The translations under genes were made by a program, and so were the position numbers. From positions 1 to 64,000 of the forward strand of contig JACEFZ010004155.1 in NCBI GenBank assembly GCA_014155875.1: DNA of 64,000 nt, written 5' to 3'. This stretch comes from Cepaea nemoralis. Taxonomy: Eukaryota > Mollusca > Gastropoda > Stylommatophora > Helicidae. This document shows, piece by piece, positions 46,742-56,802 of this stretch. Below the pieces are notes generated by a model. That model had not been told where the DNA came from. It worked only from the letters and a program-made list of their open reading frames with translations, and did no database searches. Every line of letters starts with the position of its first letter. Position 1 is the first letter of the stretch.

Positions 46742-48802
46742 GTCATCATCATCAAGTGCCCTGCCAGCTGGCATATGCGTTCATGGCTCTCCACAGATCT
46801 CGGTCTTTTTTTTCTGGATCAACTCTGCTGCTGATATTCCTCCGTGCCACCGTCTCAATCCATCCAGCATCATTCCTCTTGGTCTGCCTCTGCCTCTCTT
46901 CCCCTCGATCTTTCCAGTTGTCACGATGTTCTCCAATGCCTCTCTTCTCATTACATGACCAAAGAAAGCTGTTTGTCTCTTTCTTATTGTTGTATATAGT
47001 GTTCTAGTTTCATTAGCCTGTTTCAGGCAGTCGTTGTTAGTTACTCTGGCAGTCCAAGGAATTCGCAACATTCGTCTCAGGAACCACATCTCTGTTGCTT
47101 CTAATTTCTTCTTAATTTGTTCATTTACATTCCAAGATTCACTGCCATACAGCAAAACTGGTTCTACATAGCATTTCAGCACTCTCTTTCTTACACTCAG
47201 TGATAGTGACCTATTGCACAAGATACTCTTCATTTTCTGAAATGCGGCCTTTGCTTGCCCTATTCTGCTCTTAATCTCTGTTGTACATCTTCCATCTGAT
47301 GTTATAAATGTCCCTAGGTATCTAAAATTATCCACTTGGTTAAGAATTTTTCCTTCTATTTCTATGTCACATTTTGGTGTCACCATTTTCTTTGATATCA
47401 CCATTGTTACTGTTTTCTTGATATTCAAGGAGAGTCCTTTCCTTGCACTCTCTGTTACTACAGTGTCCAACAATTGTTGTAGGTCTGTTGATTTATCTGC
47501 CACCAATACTGTGTCATCTGCATAGCGTATATTATTTATATTATAACCTCCAACTAGTATTCCTGGCATCTCAGTGATCTCTCTCATTATTACTTCGCTA
47601 TATAGGGAGAAGAGATCTGGTGACAAGACACATCCCTGTCGTACTCCTAGCTTTATGTGTTCGTAGCTACAATCTTTATTTCCAATTTTAATTGCTACTA
47701 TTTGGTTTCAGTAAATATTCTTTAGTATTCTAGAATCTTTCCCATCAATGTTGATATCTTCCAACAATTTAATCAGTTCATCATGTTTTACTTTATCAAA
47801 TGCCTTAGTATAATCTATGAAGCATTAATATATGTCTTTCTGTTTCTCTATTGACCTTTCTATTAGTGTCCGTAATGTATATATTACATCTCCACAAATC
47901 TATACTGTTCTTCATTAATTTCCATTTTTATTTTCTTTCTGGTTCTTCTCATTATGATTCTGAGCTGAAGCTTAGTGATATGGTTTATGAGGTTAATTGT
48001 ACGAAAATCTTCACATTCAATTGCTCCAGGTCTTTTTGGTATAGCTATAAATACAGATTTCAGCATATCACTGGGTAAATATCCACTGCTGTAAATATCC
48101 TTCAACATTTTGGTTAATATATCTACTCCAAATTCTCCCAATACTTCTAATTCTTCTATTTTGATTTCATCTGGTCCAGCTGTTTTTCCTTTCTTTATAT
48201 ATTTCATAGCGTCAGCGACTTCTTCTTTTAGAATAGGTGGACCTTCTAAGTTACTTTCTTCTGTTAATTCTTCCCTTTCCCCATCATATAATTCTCTTAT
48301 ATACTCATTCCACCTCTTCATTATAGCACCTTCCTCCAATAATATCTTTCCTGTTTTTGATTTCAAACACCCTGGATTTATTCTTATTTTCCTTCCTGTG
48401 AGCTCACTGATTTGTGTGTGCATATTTTTTGTATCTTTAATGGAATTTAATTCAATTTGTTTGCATTTCTCATTTAACCAACTTTATTTTGCCTTCCAAC
48501 ATTTATCTTTTATTTCTTTATTTATCTTAGCGTATTATTGTTTGTTATTTTTACTCTGTTTTCTTTCTTTCCTTCAGCATTAAGATTTCTTCATTCATCC
48601 ATTCTTTCTTAGCTATTTGACTTCTCTTCGGTAATATTTCTTTGCTAGTTTGATGAATGGAGTCCCTTAACATTTCCCATAGTTCATTTATACTCTGTAT
48701 ATTAGATATTGCATTGTACCTATTTTTCACAGTCACTATGTATTGTTCTTGAATTTCTTTATCTACTTTCAGAACGTATTTATTAAGTCTCATGTTCCTA
48801 AC
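46742..48802 (-). mobile_element. RTE/BovB-type LINE, 3' half (RT), interrupted by LTR element
   Basis: This LINE is split by the LTR retrotransposon at 48803-56802; its 5' half continues at 56803-57800. The minus strand reads LTVRNMRLNKYVLKVDKEIQ (48811-48750), WLMNE/EILMLKERKK, then TGRKIRINPGCLKSKTGKIL, KTAGPDEIKIEEL, SGYLPSDMLKSVFIAIPKRP and the EQYRFVEM end of an open part at 47884. A broken stretch (47884-47626) follows, then 282 open codons (47626-46781). These have LFSLYSEVIMRE, INNIRYADDTVLVADKSTDL (YADD at 47513-47524), YVEPVLLYGSESWNV, TAFFGHVMRREALENIVTTG and RGRGRPRGMML. The long C-terminal open frame makes it the best preserved RTE copy here. Confidence 0.85.
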
Positions 48803-49391
48803 TGTCAACAACTCATGTTTCAGGCATCATCGGATTACTTCTCCCACACCATACAAGAAACTTGCAAGTCGTGTGCGAGGAATGAAATGGTACATTTTAT
48901 TGCCGTTGGCTCTTTACAATTGCAAAACAGTCGCTATCTAATCACACATAAAGTCACAATATTCTCTATCACTGGTTTTCCTAAACCCTATAGCTAATCT
49001 CTATCTACTAGGCTATACGAAAAACACATATCTATTCTCTACGATGTGCACACTACAAAGTCAGTCCCCCGTCTGCTCTTCTTTCATCCCCTCGTCACAC
49101 ACCACGCGGATCGACCTTGACCTTGGTGCGTATTGCCTCACATGGCACGCTGATCGCAGACATGGTATGTTGAGTGGATACTCAACTTCTCCGTGGCTAC
49201 CACGAGGCGTGATGCTATCGTGATTAGAGTGCTAACTCTCTGAACAACGCCTGCGTGTCTCATGAGGGAATGGATAACCATCTCCCATTACCTCATCTCC
49301 CCTGCCCTTACCTCGGGCACCGTATCACCTCCTGGCCTCTTCAAGATTGACTGCTCTTCCTGGCGGAGGGGATGCGGTCGAGTCTTTGACA
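48803..49391 (-). repeat. 3' LTR (589 bp)
   Basis: Partner of the LTR at 56223-56802, with the same TGTCAA and TTGACA ends. It is 9 bp longer because of one extra C (about 49066-49070) and an extra TGACTGCT at about 49347. The left flank is CTAAC, the target duplication. Confidence 0.95.
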
Positions 49392-49410
49392 CACACCCAC
49401 CCCTCCTGTG
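49392..49410 (-). promoter_or_regulatory. Polypurine tract
   Basis: Directly inside the 3' LTR, the minus strand reads AGGAGGGGTGGGTGTG, purine-rich and abutting the LTR TGTCAA. It is the expected primer for plus-strand DNA synthesis. Confidence 0.75.
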
Positions 49411-51589
49411 TTGCGTCATCAACTTTCACTCATTGGTTGTGACGCAAGAGGTTTCTAAAAAAATTTAATGTCTCTAATTTTTTTGTCAAAGACTCTAGAT
49501 AACCTGGCTTTGGGCACTGTAATAGACTTCTACTGACTATTGTCACAATGTAGCAGAACTTTACTTGGCTACTGGCAATCGCCACAAACTTGACTGGTTG
49601 GCGTGAGCCCTCTTCTCACATGCTATATTATATTTATTAGAGGTATGTCTGAACCGGACCGTTGTCTTATAAGACCTGCCCTCACATAGTAAATTAACTT
49701 ACTACCCATACAAAGTTGACTTTCTTAGGGTCAACACATGAATTGCTTCATGTCCCCCATATAATATTTAACAACCATTACACAAGGTGTGTGCGACAGG
49801 CTTTACCTACTTCGCTTCCGCGTGTAAAGTACTATTTCACTGTTAAGTTAGTGTTTCGTTGTCTATTATGTCCCCTGACCCGCAGTTATCTCCCTTTGAT
49901 CTACAAAATGTGTATGTAATTTATATGTTTGTTTTTCTGGTTGTTTGCGTGTTTGGATGTAATCAATCTACTAATCTACCTTCTAATCTATGTTTCTAAC
50001 TCCTATGTGTATGTAAGTTAGTTTTTTAAGTGTCATAATTTGGTTAAATGCGGCCACAAACAGGTGTATAACACTAATTCGTGACTACATTCCCTTGTTA
50101 TGAAACCCAAAATACACTAATCTAAGTTCTCAACTATCTTACAGACACACATTCACACTAACACATTCTCAATAACGAAAACCAACACTGAAACATTAAA
50201 AGTCGCGCCAGGCAGCAGAAGAATTTGCTGACTGATCTCACTCTCTCCCGTCTATTTTCCATTCGCTCTCACTTTCACACTTCTGTCACATTTCTTTCAT
50301 CCTTAATTCTGTCACACATCTTTTATTCTTCCACACTCATCCTTCCGATTATTTAAAAACCTTGGAGTGACACTGTACAGGTTTGGCTCAGTTTGAGATA
50401 GTTGAGCCCAATGACTGTGCGAAAATCGCTGCACGAGTCATGTATTTACACTATATTTACATGGACGAGAAAGGGTTGATGGTGTATCCCCTTGGTCTCA
50501 TCATCCATTATATTATACTAACTACAACTCTAAATCCTAACATAATAATATTAATTCTATAAATATGTATTTAATGTGTTAACTAAATTTTGTCATGTTA
50601 ATTATATGCTATGTGTATATTAATCGTTATGTTTATCTAATCTAAGGGATGTAATCTAACTATTTAAATGTAATTAATGTGACGTGAGTTATGTACCTTA
50701 ATTACATGGATGATGTGAACACAAATTATGTACTTTTCTAAAACTATTCCAAGTAATGTTTTTAAATGCATACAGAAATTTATTTGCATGATGTTCTTAA
50801 TTTAAATGGTGTAAATGATGTATGTCCACTTATCTACTCTTTTTATCCTATTATGATGTAAAATGATGTTGTTAGTAACTGGTAATGTTTGCTAGATGGT
50901 ATGGTTTCATTAGGATGGAATGAACTGAACTGAAATGAAGCTAAGTGAAATATAACAACCTAAATGGTACTATTCCTATCACACTTTTAATTTAGCTTGT
51001 AATTAACTATTTTTACGTCTAAATTACTATTCTAATTTAATTCTAATGGGTTAATTACTGTACTACCTACACTATTAAAATAAATGAGAACTATTATACT
51101 TCCTAACCTACATCTAATTTATCACTATCTTAAAATATTATATTACATATCACAATCAGTTTATATACATGGTATTCAGCTACCTCAGGTTAGTTGTTGC
51201 CTTCATGTTTGTACATTGGTTGTATAGGCATAATATATCTACACACTTTGCCTGGGTATCTGAAATACATTGCACAGTCATACTAGTGTTCTATCGGTAG
51301 TGCACGTGTAGAGTTCGTTGGTGTCGTAGCTCAGTCTTTTCGTGTCTGTAATTAAGCATTGTTCTGACACTGTTTTCTCCGCTTCACACAAATGATACAC
51401 CGGAATGGAGCTTAGTTGGTAATGAGCTGTCCTATTTCACACGGTGATATCTACGTTTTGCAGCACAGTTATTCACTTGATGTCTACGGACACATGATAG
51501 TTCACTGTTCTTGGTACATGATTAAGCACATAATGTCGATGTATATGTAACCTATTTTACATAGAATAATATAATATATTCATGTACTA
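49411..51589 (-). other. Long noncoding 3' internal region of the LTR element
   Basis: 2.2 kb between RNase H and the polypurine tract with no open frame on the element's strand and a high A+T content. No env-like gene is visible. Its length is unusual; it may be captured or filler sequence in the non-autonomous form. Confidence 0.55.
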
Positions 51590-51900
51590 ACTATCACTCT
51601 ACATTTATCTGTGGGATTTCAGGTATTTCTATCCCAGATGGTAAACTTAGTGACCACCTGTCTATCCAGTCATTTCGATGCACACCACTCTGTATGACCG
51701 TGATCGGGGAGTTGTCGGTCTGGACAATGCAGTGAACATCCGTCAGAATTAGATGGAGCTTTCTCACCGCATAGATGACGCTTAGGGTTGCCACTGTGAT
51801 ATGGAATCTTTGGACTCAGCAGGTGTGATCTTACGGCTCACGTAGCAACTCGGGTGGAAGATGCCCTCAAAAATTTGGCCTAGTACTGTTGGCATCTGTC
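51590..51900 (-). pseudogene. RNase H fragment
   Basis: The minus strand starts with RTDANST, carrying the first aspartate. After stops it continues with LSVIYAVRKLHLILTDVHCI, VQTDNSPITVIQ (the TD motif) and NDWIDRWSLSL. This follows the usual Gypsy RNase H layout. The expected catalytic glutamate appears replaced (ATLS in place of EKE). RNase H is the last coding part of the element. Confidence 0.8.
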
Positions 51901-52310
51901 CTAGAATAATAAACGAGCCTAGGATTAGGCAAGCGGAGGATTGGAAAATTACTAAAAAGGATTTTGATTTTTGACAATGCAGAAATTAATAATGCATCTT
52001 TCACATCCACTCTTACAGATGCTTTTAAAACATTGGAATATAGAATTGTAATTTCTGAGTAATTTACTACTCCCAAAAGGCTTCTGACCTGCTTCTTTCT
52101 AGTAGACATGGTCAGATTCATAATTTTGGTACTAATTTTCAGGTCAGTCTTTAGTTGACCTTGAGAAGTGACATGACCCAAAAATGCATTTCTTTTTAGG
52201 CCTAATTTGACTTTGCTCGGTTTGACAGTAAGACCGAAGAGTCGCACTCTGTCGAAGACATGTCTTCGTTTCAGTCAGTGTGTTGTCCAGTCATCCGTAT
52301 GGAAATATAT
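51867..52310 (-). pseudogene. Reverse transcriptase thumb/connection fragment
   Basis: After a frameshifted piece with WLDNTLTETKT-like wording (around 52300-52250), the minus strand reads FGLTVKPSKVKLGLKRNAFL, GHVTSQGQ and KKQVRSLLGVVNYS. These are the end of the palm and thumb region of Gypsy RTs (the LTLKPSKC...FLGH...VRSFLGL pattern). The catalytic fingers and palm with YVDD are missing. It continues into the RNase H start RTDANST. Confidence 0.8.
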
Positions 52311-52439
52311 ATCATGCGTATCCTGTAAGCTCACTAAATGTATGCATCTTGTCGGATTTGCCAGTCCCGCTAACTAGTGTAGTTGCGCTATGTATGTCTG
52401 TCGTCTGATTACTAGGTGTGGATGCACTATGTTCGTCTG

Positions 52440-52600
52440 TCCCTACTTATGTGGCTTGTTGTGAAAAGTAAAGTTTTAACATGTTGACATGGAACATCTT
52501 TAAGTGTCTGTTTATCGATATTCCATAGTCAACATTGGAAATGTCACGTAACACCTTGAATGGTCCTTGCCATTTTGCTTGTCTGGAAGACGCCTGTTTT
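52440..52600 (-). pseudogene. Integrase C-terminal (GPY/F-like) domain, frameshifted
   Basis: In the frame shifted from the preceding open segment, the minus strand reads WQGPFKVL (52549-52572), then DYGISIN and FHVNMLKLY (52468-52494). This WxGPF...Y.I....FHVNMLK pattern is the C-terminal domain of Gypsy integrases. It lies between the zinc finger (upstream) and the RT thumb (downstream), proving the domain order. Confidence 0.8.
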
Positions 52601-53719
52601 GCTCTGGTTTACCATCGATTGTTCAAGCACCCTTGTTTGTGTATTGGTAACTTTGACCCTCCCTCTTACAGGTCTAAAAGTCAGAGTAGAAGGTAGTACT
52701 TCAGCTGTAGGATGTCTACCCTTAAACTTATGTACTAATTGTTTACAGATATTACAAGAAAATACATTACGACAAAATAATTTAATCTCATTCCAAACCT
52801 CTGGCCAATGAACATGAGCGTGGGATCTAGGCCTGGTTTTGTCTTTTGCCAGGTGACCAGCAAGCGGTGACTCATGTGCAGGTTTTTGCACAGTTAAGCG
52901 GTGTTGTACAGGTAGCACCGTTTGATGATTCTCATGGTTCTCAGATGTAAAATATCTCGTAAGAAAGCCATTATTAGGTTTAAGGAACCATGAGGCATTT
53001 TTGGTCATTTTAGATCTTTCTTTCATTAATTTTAAATATGGAGACACACTAGGATCAGCTTTCTGCTGTTCTATAAATTTCTGTCTGTTGGTATCATCTG
53101 TGCCAGTTGGAGAAAGCAACAGTAGTCTCTCATCTTGTAGTGTGTCTTGATGTTTTACAGTGTCTGCTCTAGTAGTTGTATTAGCTGCATTTAATTTCTC
53201 CCATGCAACTATTTCATCATTAGTACAGTGTTTCAGTTGGGGTAAGGAACCCAAAATTAAATCAGTACAAGGGTTGTCAAGTATTGCACAAGTAAAGGTA
53301 CCCGAAAGGAAAGGAGTGTTAATACGGGCGTTGGCCAAAGGGTAAATTTCAATGTTACCCGAAAAGGTTCGGCATTTGACAGAGTCACCTGTATAATCAC
53401 CTGGGCTCACTAGATCCTTTCTAAGACCAATAAGGGTACTGCCGCTGTCCAGCAAACATTGGCATGGTTTGTCGTTGACCATTGCATTGTGGAACACTAA
53501 CTTGCCTCTGGAGGCTATTGCTGCATTTACACTCTCAGTTGAGCATGGTACTGTATGTCCACATTCCAGTCTTCCGTCTGCATGAAATTGCTGACAATGT
53601 CCACAATTGTCAAAGCTTAACACATCGTTCACACAACAGACATCTTCAGACTGCTTGAAAGGTAATACATTTTCAACTTCACACTCAGTCTCACTACCAC
53701 TATCTGAAGAGGGTGTCAA
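52544..53719 (-). pseudogene. pol segment: aspartic protease followed directly by integrase zinc-binding domain
   Basis: 391 open codons. Protease: VNDKPCQCLLDSGSTLIGL with the catalytic DSG at residue about 116, and ending with LILGSLPQL. After a linker (DPSVSPYLKLM) comes an integrase H2C2 zinc-binding domain: HRLTVQKPAHESPLAGHLAK, then HVHWPEVWNEIKLFC and CNICKQLVH. The sequence then jumps, after KGRHPTAEVLP and LTFRPVRGR, to what is the integrase C-terminal region. The catalytic DDE core (normally about 150 residues) is absent. No RT lies between protease and integrase, so integrase precedes RT. Confidence 0.85.
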
Positions 53720-53939
53720 TCAAAATAGCATTGTTAGCTTTCATACGTTGGCGGCCAAGGCACTTATTAGAATAATGGCCATAGCTGGAACAAAAAAAAC
53801 ATTTGATTGCACGCCTGTATGCTGATCTTTTATTTTGTTGCTTCTTGATAACATTTTCAAGATGCGCCGGGTAGTTTGGCGATTTGTCACACATAGAATA
53901 AGTGTCATGTAAAAGTTGACAGTAAATACATTTTGACAC
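53700..53939 (-). pseudogene. Nucleocapsid region with zinc knuckles
   Basis: Minus-strand segment with KCIYCQLLHDTYSMCDKS, a variant CX2CX3HX5C knuckle, and CFFCSSYGHYSNKC, a regular CX2CX4HX4C knuckle. Such knuckles bind element RNA. It is one frame off from the protease segment that overlaps its end at 53719. Confidence 0.8.
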
Positions 53940-54049
53940 TTTTCTATCTTTGATGTCGTGTTTCTGAAAGGGTTGTCTGTTATTCTGATAGTTTTTTTGG
54001 TTGGTCTCTCACAAAGGAAACTATTTCAGAGTCATTTGAAGTCTTAAAA

Positions 54050-55012
54050 ATATCTCTGTTAGAAGAAAAATATGCTGAGCCTTTTTTTCTCAAACTGCTC
54101 GATGTTCTCAATGTCTGACTGCTGCAAAAATTTAGCAAAAGGCGATGGTATAGTGGATATAACCTTATCCATAGCTATTAGGTTTTTTAATCTATCAAAG
54201 TCTTTTCCTATGTTAGCTGCTTTAAGCCACCTGTTTAGTACACTCTGCACATTTGAAACATAATCAATAAAAGTTTCACTAGGTTTAGGTTTTAAATTTG
54301 AGAACTGAACCTGATACCCAGGGGCATCAAGTAAAAAGTGCTGCATAATCCTATCATGGATGTATTGATAGTTAGATCTAAGCTCAGTTGGTATAGATTC
54401 TATCACTTTAAGGGGCTCACCACTCAGATTCTTCATATAAATCATAGCCCACATCTCTATTGGAACTTGGTGATATTTAAATTGATACTCTACATTCTCT
54501 GTCCAGGCTGATATGGAATCTTATTTACAATATGGTTTGATAATATTTTTGTATTTATTGAACTTATTTTCCTCTTGTTGACTTTTTAATTTAGTGGCAG
54601 AGATCTCTGCGTGTGAGTCTACATCCATACCTTTCATCTTTAATTGTGTCTCTGATTGTACTTGTATTTGTTTTTCCTTTAGCTCTAATTCTCTTTGTTT
54701 TAATTCTTTCTCCTGATCTAATTGCTTTTGCTTTAATCCTAGTTCTTTCTGTTTATTTTCCTTATCCTGTTCTAACTGTTGTTGTTTAACTTCTTTATCA
54801 TGTTCTAACTGTTTTAGCTTGATGTCCAATTCTTTTTGTTTTGTTATCTCAGCTTGTTGTGCAACCTCCTTTTGATGTTGTCTATCTCGTGCACGTTCGT
54901 CTCTTTCAGCATCCTTTATTTCTTTAAATCTCTTATCAGCATATTCTTCTAGCTCTTTACCTGTATATTGCAATTGCTTACCAGCTTTTATAAAGTCCTC
55001 TAATGTTGTCAT
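54050..55012 (-). pseudogene. gag of the LTR element: coiled coil and capsid-like region
   Basis: gag forms the particle that packages element RNA. It starts with ATG at 55012: MTTLEDFIKAGKQLQYTGKE, then a strongly charged coiled coil rich in Q, K and E heptads (residues about 40-140). A TAA stop at 54521-54523 lies in the same frame as the continuation. That continuation has ISAWTENVEYQFKYHQVP, WAMIYMKNLSGEPLKVI and HFLLDAPGYQVQFSNLK, a capsid/SCAN-like segment. The frame then breaks in the A-rich stretch near 54070. Apart from one stop the first 320 codons are intact. Confidence 0.8.
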
Positions 55013-56144
55013 GCTGTTGAGTAATTAGCTTGCGTTGACTTACAATGGTTTGTTTATTCACATATTTATCTATGATGTTCTATATTTGTTCCTCGTTGAG
55101 GACTATGAATTGTATTTCAGTTTCTATGCTGAACAAAATTTCTATGTTGGAAAATCAGCGCACAAAAATATGCTAGTGTATCACAAGCTGAAAAAGAGAT
55201 GCACTATTAATCACAATGCATGCCAAAAATATAGGTATACTCAACTTAATGTTCCCGAGAATCAGGGAACGGAACTCCGTTGACACAGATCACCTTGTTT
55301 GGTACTTTGGGATGGAGGCACGTTTCGTAATCAGGACACTTTATTTGGCACACCGGTATACGTACTCAGCTGTTTTTCGCCCTCTGATACATAGGGCAGC
55401 AGTACTTATTACTACTGCACGATATGATTAACCCGACAACTAAGGACAATGACTTTGACAATGACAGACTCACGAACAACTAGAATATGTAATAATTAAA
55501 TTTAAAGTCAATGTCCTGTCTTCGTTCTAACAGTATTTTCCTTTCGTAACTAACCTAGTTAATTTATGTAAGTGTTGTGCAGCCAAGTCTCATCTGCGTG
55601 GCCGAAAATAGTTCCATCGTGACGGTAAACAAAGAGAAAGTAGGACCAAAAATATCAATAACTGCTTTTAAATAAATAAAAATACCATAATAATGTTTAA
55701 ATAAATAAATATATTCATTTAATAACTCAAATAAACAAATAATAAATAATATAAAGCACAGATTCAGGCGAGACGCCGCTTGACGATTTTGTAAACACTC
55801 GATTGCTGTATGCAAATGACCCAGGACAACTGTTTGTCAATCATTCTACGTCAGAGGCGCAGCGCTATTTTTAGTTTTCAAAAATCGATATTGCCGGCTG
55901 GCTGTGTATCGCTCCGCCATGAATCATGTTTGGTGCTTATTCATAAATAAATTGGTAAATACATAAATAAATATAAGAAAATAAGAATATTACTACTTAC
56001 AGCTTTGAAGAATACATGATTTCATTAAATAAACATTTCATAAGCACAATTAAACAATCTATTTCGTCACGATAGGCACATTTTCTAGCCCGCAAATTGT
56101 TCTCGTCTGCACAGATTACCGTCACTGACACAAATTAGATCCTA
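55013..56144 (-). other. Untranslated leader of the LTR element
   Basis: About 1.1 kb between the primer-binding region and the gag ATG at 55012. It contains an AT-rich block with AAATAAATA-type words at about 55660-55760 and 55940-56000. I see no coding sequence; a packaging signal would be expected here but cannot be identified from sequence alone. Confidence 0.5.
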
Positions 56145-56206
56145 GTCCAGAGCCGTGGCTGAGTGGATTAGCTTGAACTTTCGTTCAAGCACCACTTCTG
56201 ACACCA
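56145..56206 (+). other. tRNA-like sequence joined to the primer-binding site
   Basis: Reading the plus strand toward the CCA of the PBS complement, there is GTCCAGAGCC, an A-box-like TGGCTGAGTGGATTAGC and the perfect hairpin GCTTGAAC/GTTCAAGC. A T-arm-like TTCAAGCACC and ACTTCTGACACCA follow. The 5' and 3' ends can pair with one bulge. This looks like a shortened tRNA of which the PBS is the 3' end, as expected if reverse transcription once copied beyond the normal stop in the primer tRNA. It is too short to be a functional tRNA gene. Confidence 0.5.
56192..56206 (-). promoter_or_regulatory. Primer-binding site
   Basis: The minus strand reads TGGTGTCAGAAGTGG, complementary to a tRNA 3' end of sequence CCACTTCTGACACCA. 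It begins 16 bp inside the 5' LTR, slightly further than usual. Known PBSs of this wording pair with a tRNA-Leu-type 3' end. The tRNA identity is inferred from general knowledge. Confidence 0.75.
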
Positions 56207-56222
56207 CAATTAATCCTATGCC

Positions 56223-56802
56223 TGTCAACAACTCATGTTTCAGGCATCATCGGATTACTTCTCCCACACCATACAAGAAACTTGCAAGTCGTGTGCGAGG
56301 AATGAAATGGTACATTTTATTGCCGTTGGCTCTTTACAATTGCAAAACAGTCGCTATCTAATCACACATAAAGTCACAATATTCTCTATCACTAGTTTTC
56401 CTAAACCCTATAGCTAATCTCTATCTACTAGGCTATACGAAAAACACATATCTATTCTCTACGATGTGCACACTACAAAGTCAGTCCCCGTCTGCTCTTC
56501 TTTCATCCCCTCGTCACACACCACGCGGATCGACCTTGACCTTGGTGCGTATTGCCTCACATGGCACGCTGATCGCAGACGTGGTATGTTGAGTGGATAC
56601 TCAACTTCTCCGTGGCTACCACGAGGCGTGATGCTATCGTGATTAGAGTGCTAACTCTCTGAACAACGCCTGCGTGTCTCATGAGGGAATGGATAACCAT
56701 CTCCCATTACCTCATCTCCCCTGCCCTTACCTCGGGCACCGTATCACCTCCTGGCCTCTTCAAGATCTTCCTGGCGGAGGGGATGCGGTCGAGTCTTTGA
56801 CA
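56223..56802 (-). repeat. 5' LTR (580 bp)
   Basis: On the plus strand it starts TGTCAACAACTCATG and ends GAGTCTTTGACA. It aligns with 48803-49391, with two substitutions (A/G at about 56394 and G/A at about 56581), one single-base indel in a C run (about 56484-56488) and one 8-bp indel near 56766. TG...CA ends with short inverted repeats (TGTCAA/TTGACA) are standard for LTRs. It would contain the promoter of the element. Confidence 0.95.

Noticed and set aside
56145..56206. Functional tRNA gene
   Set aside because: It is too short, lacks a proper anticodon arm with a seven-base loop, and abuts the primer-binding site of an LTR element.
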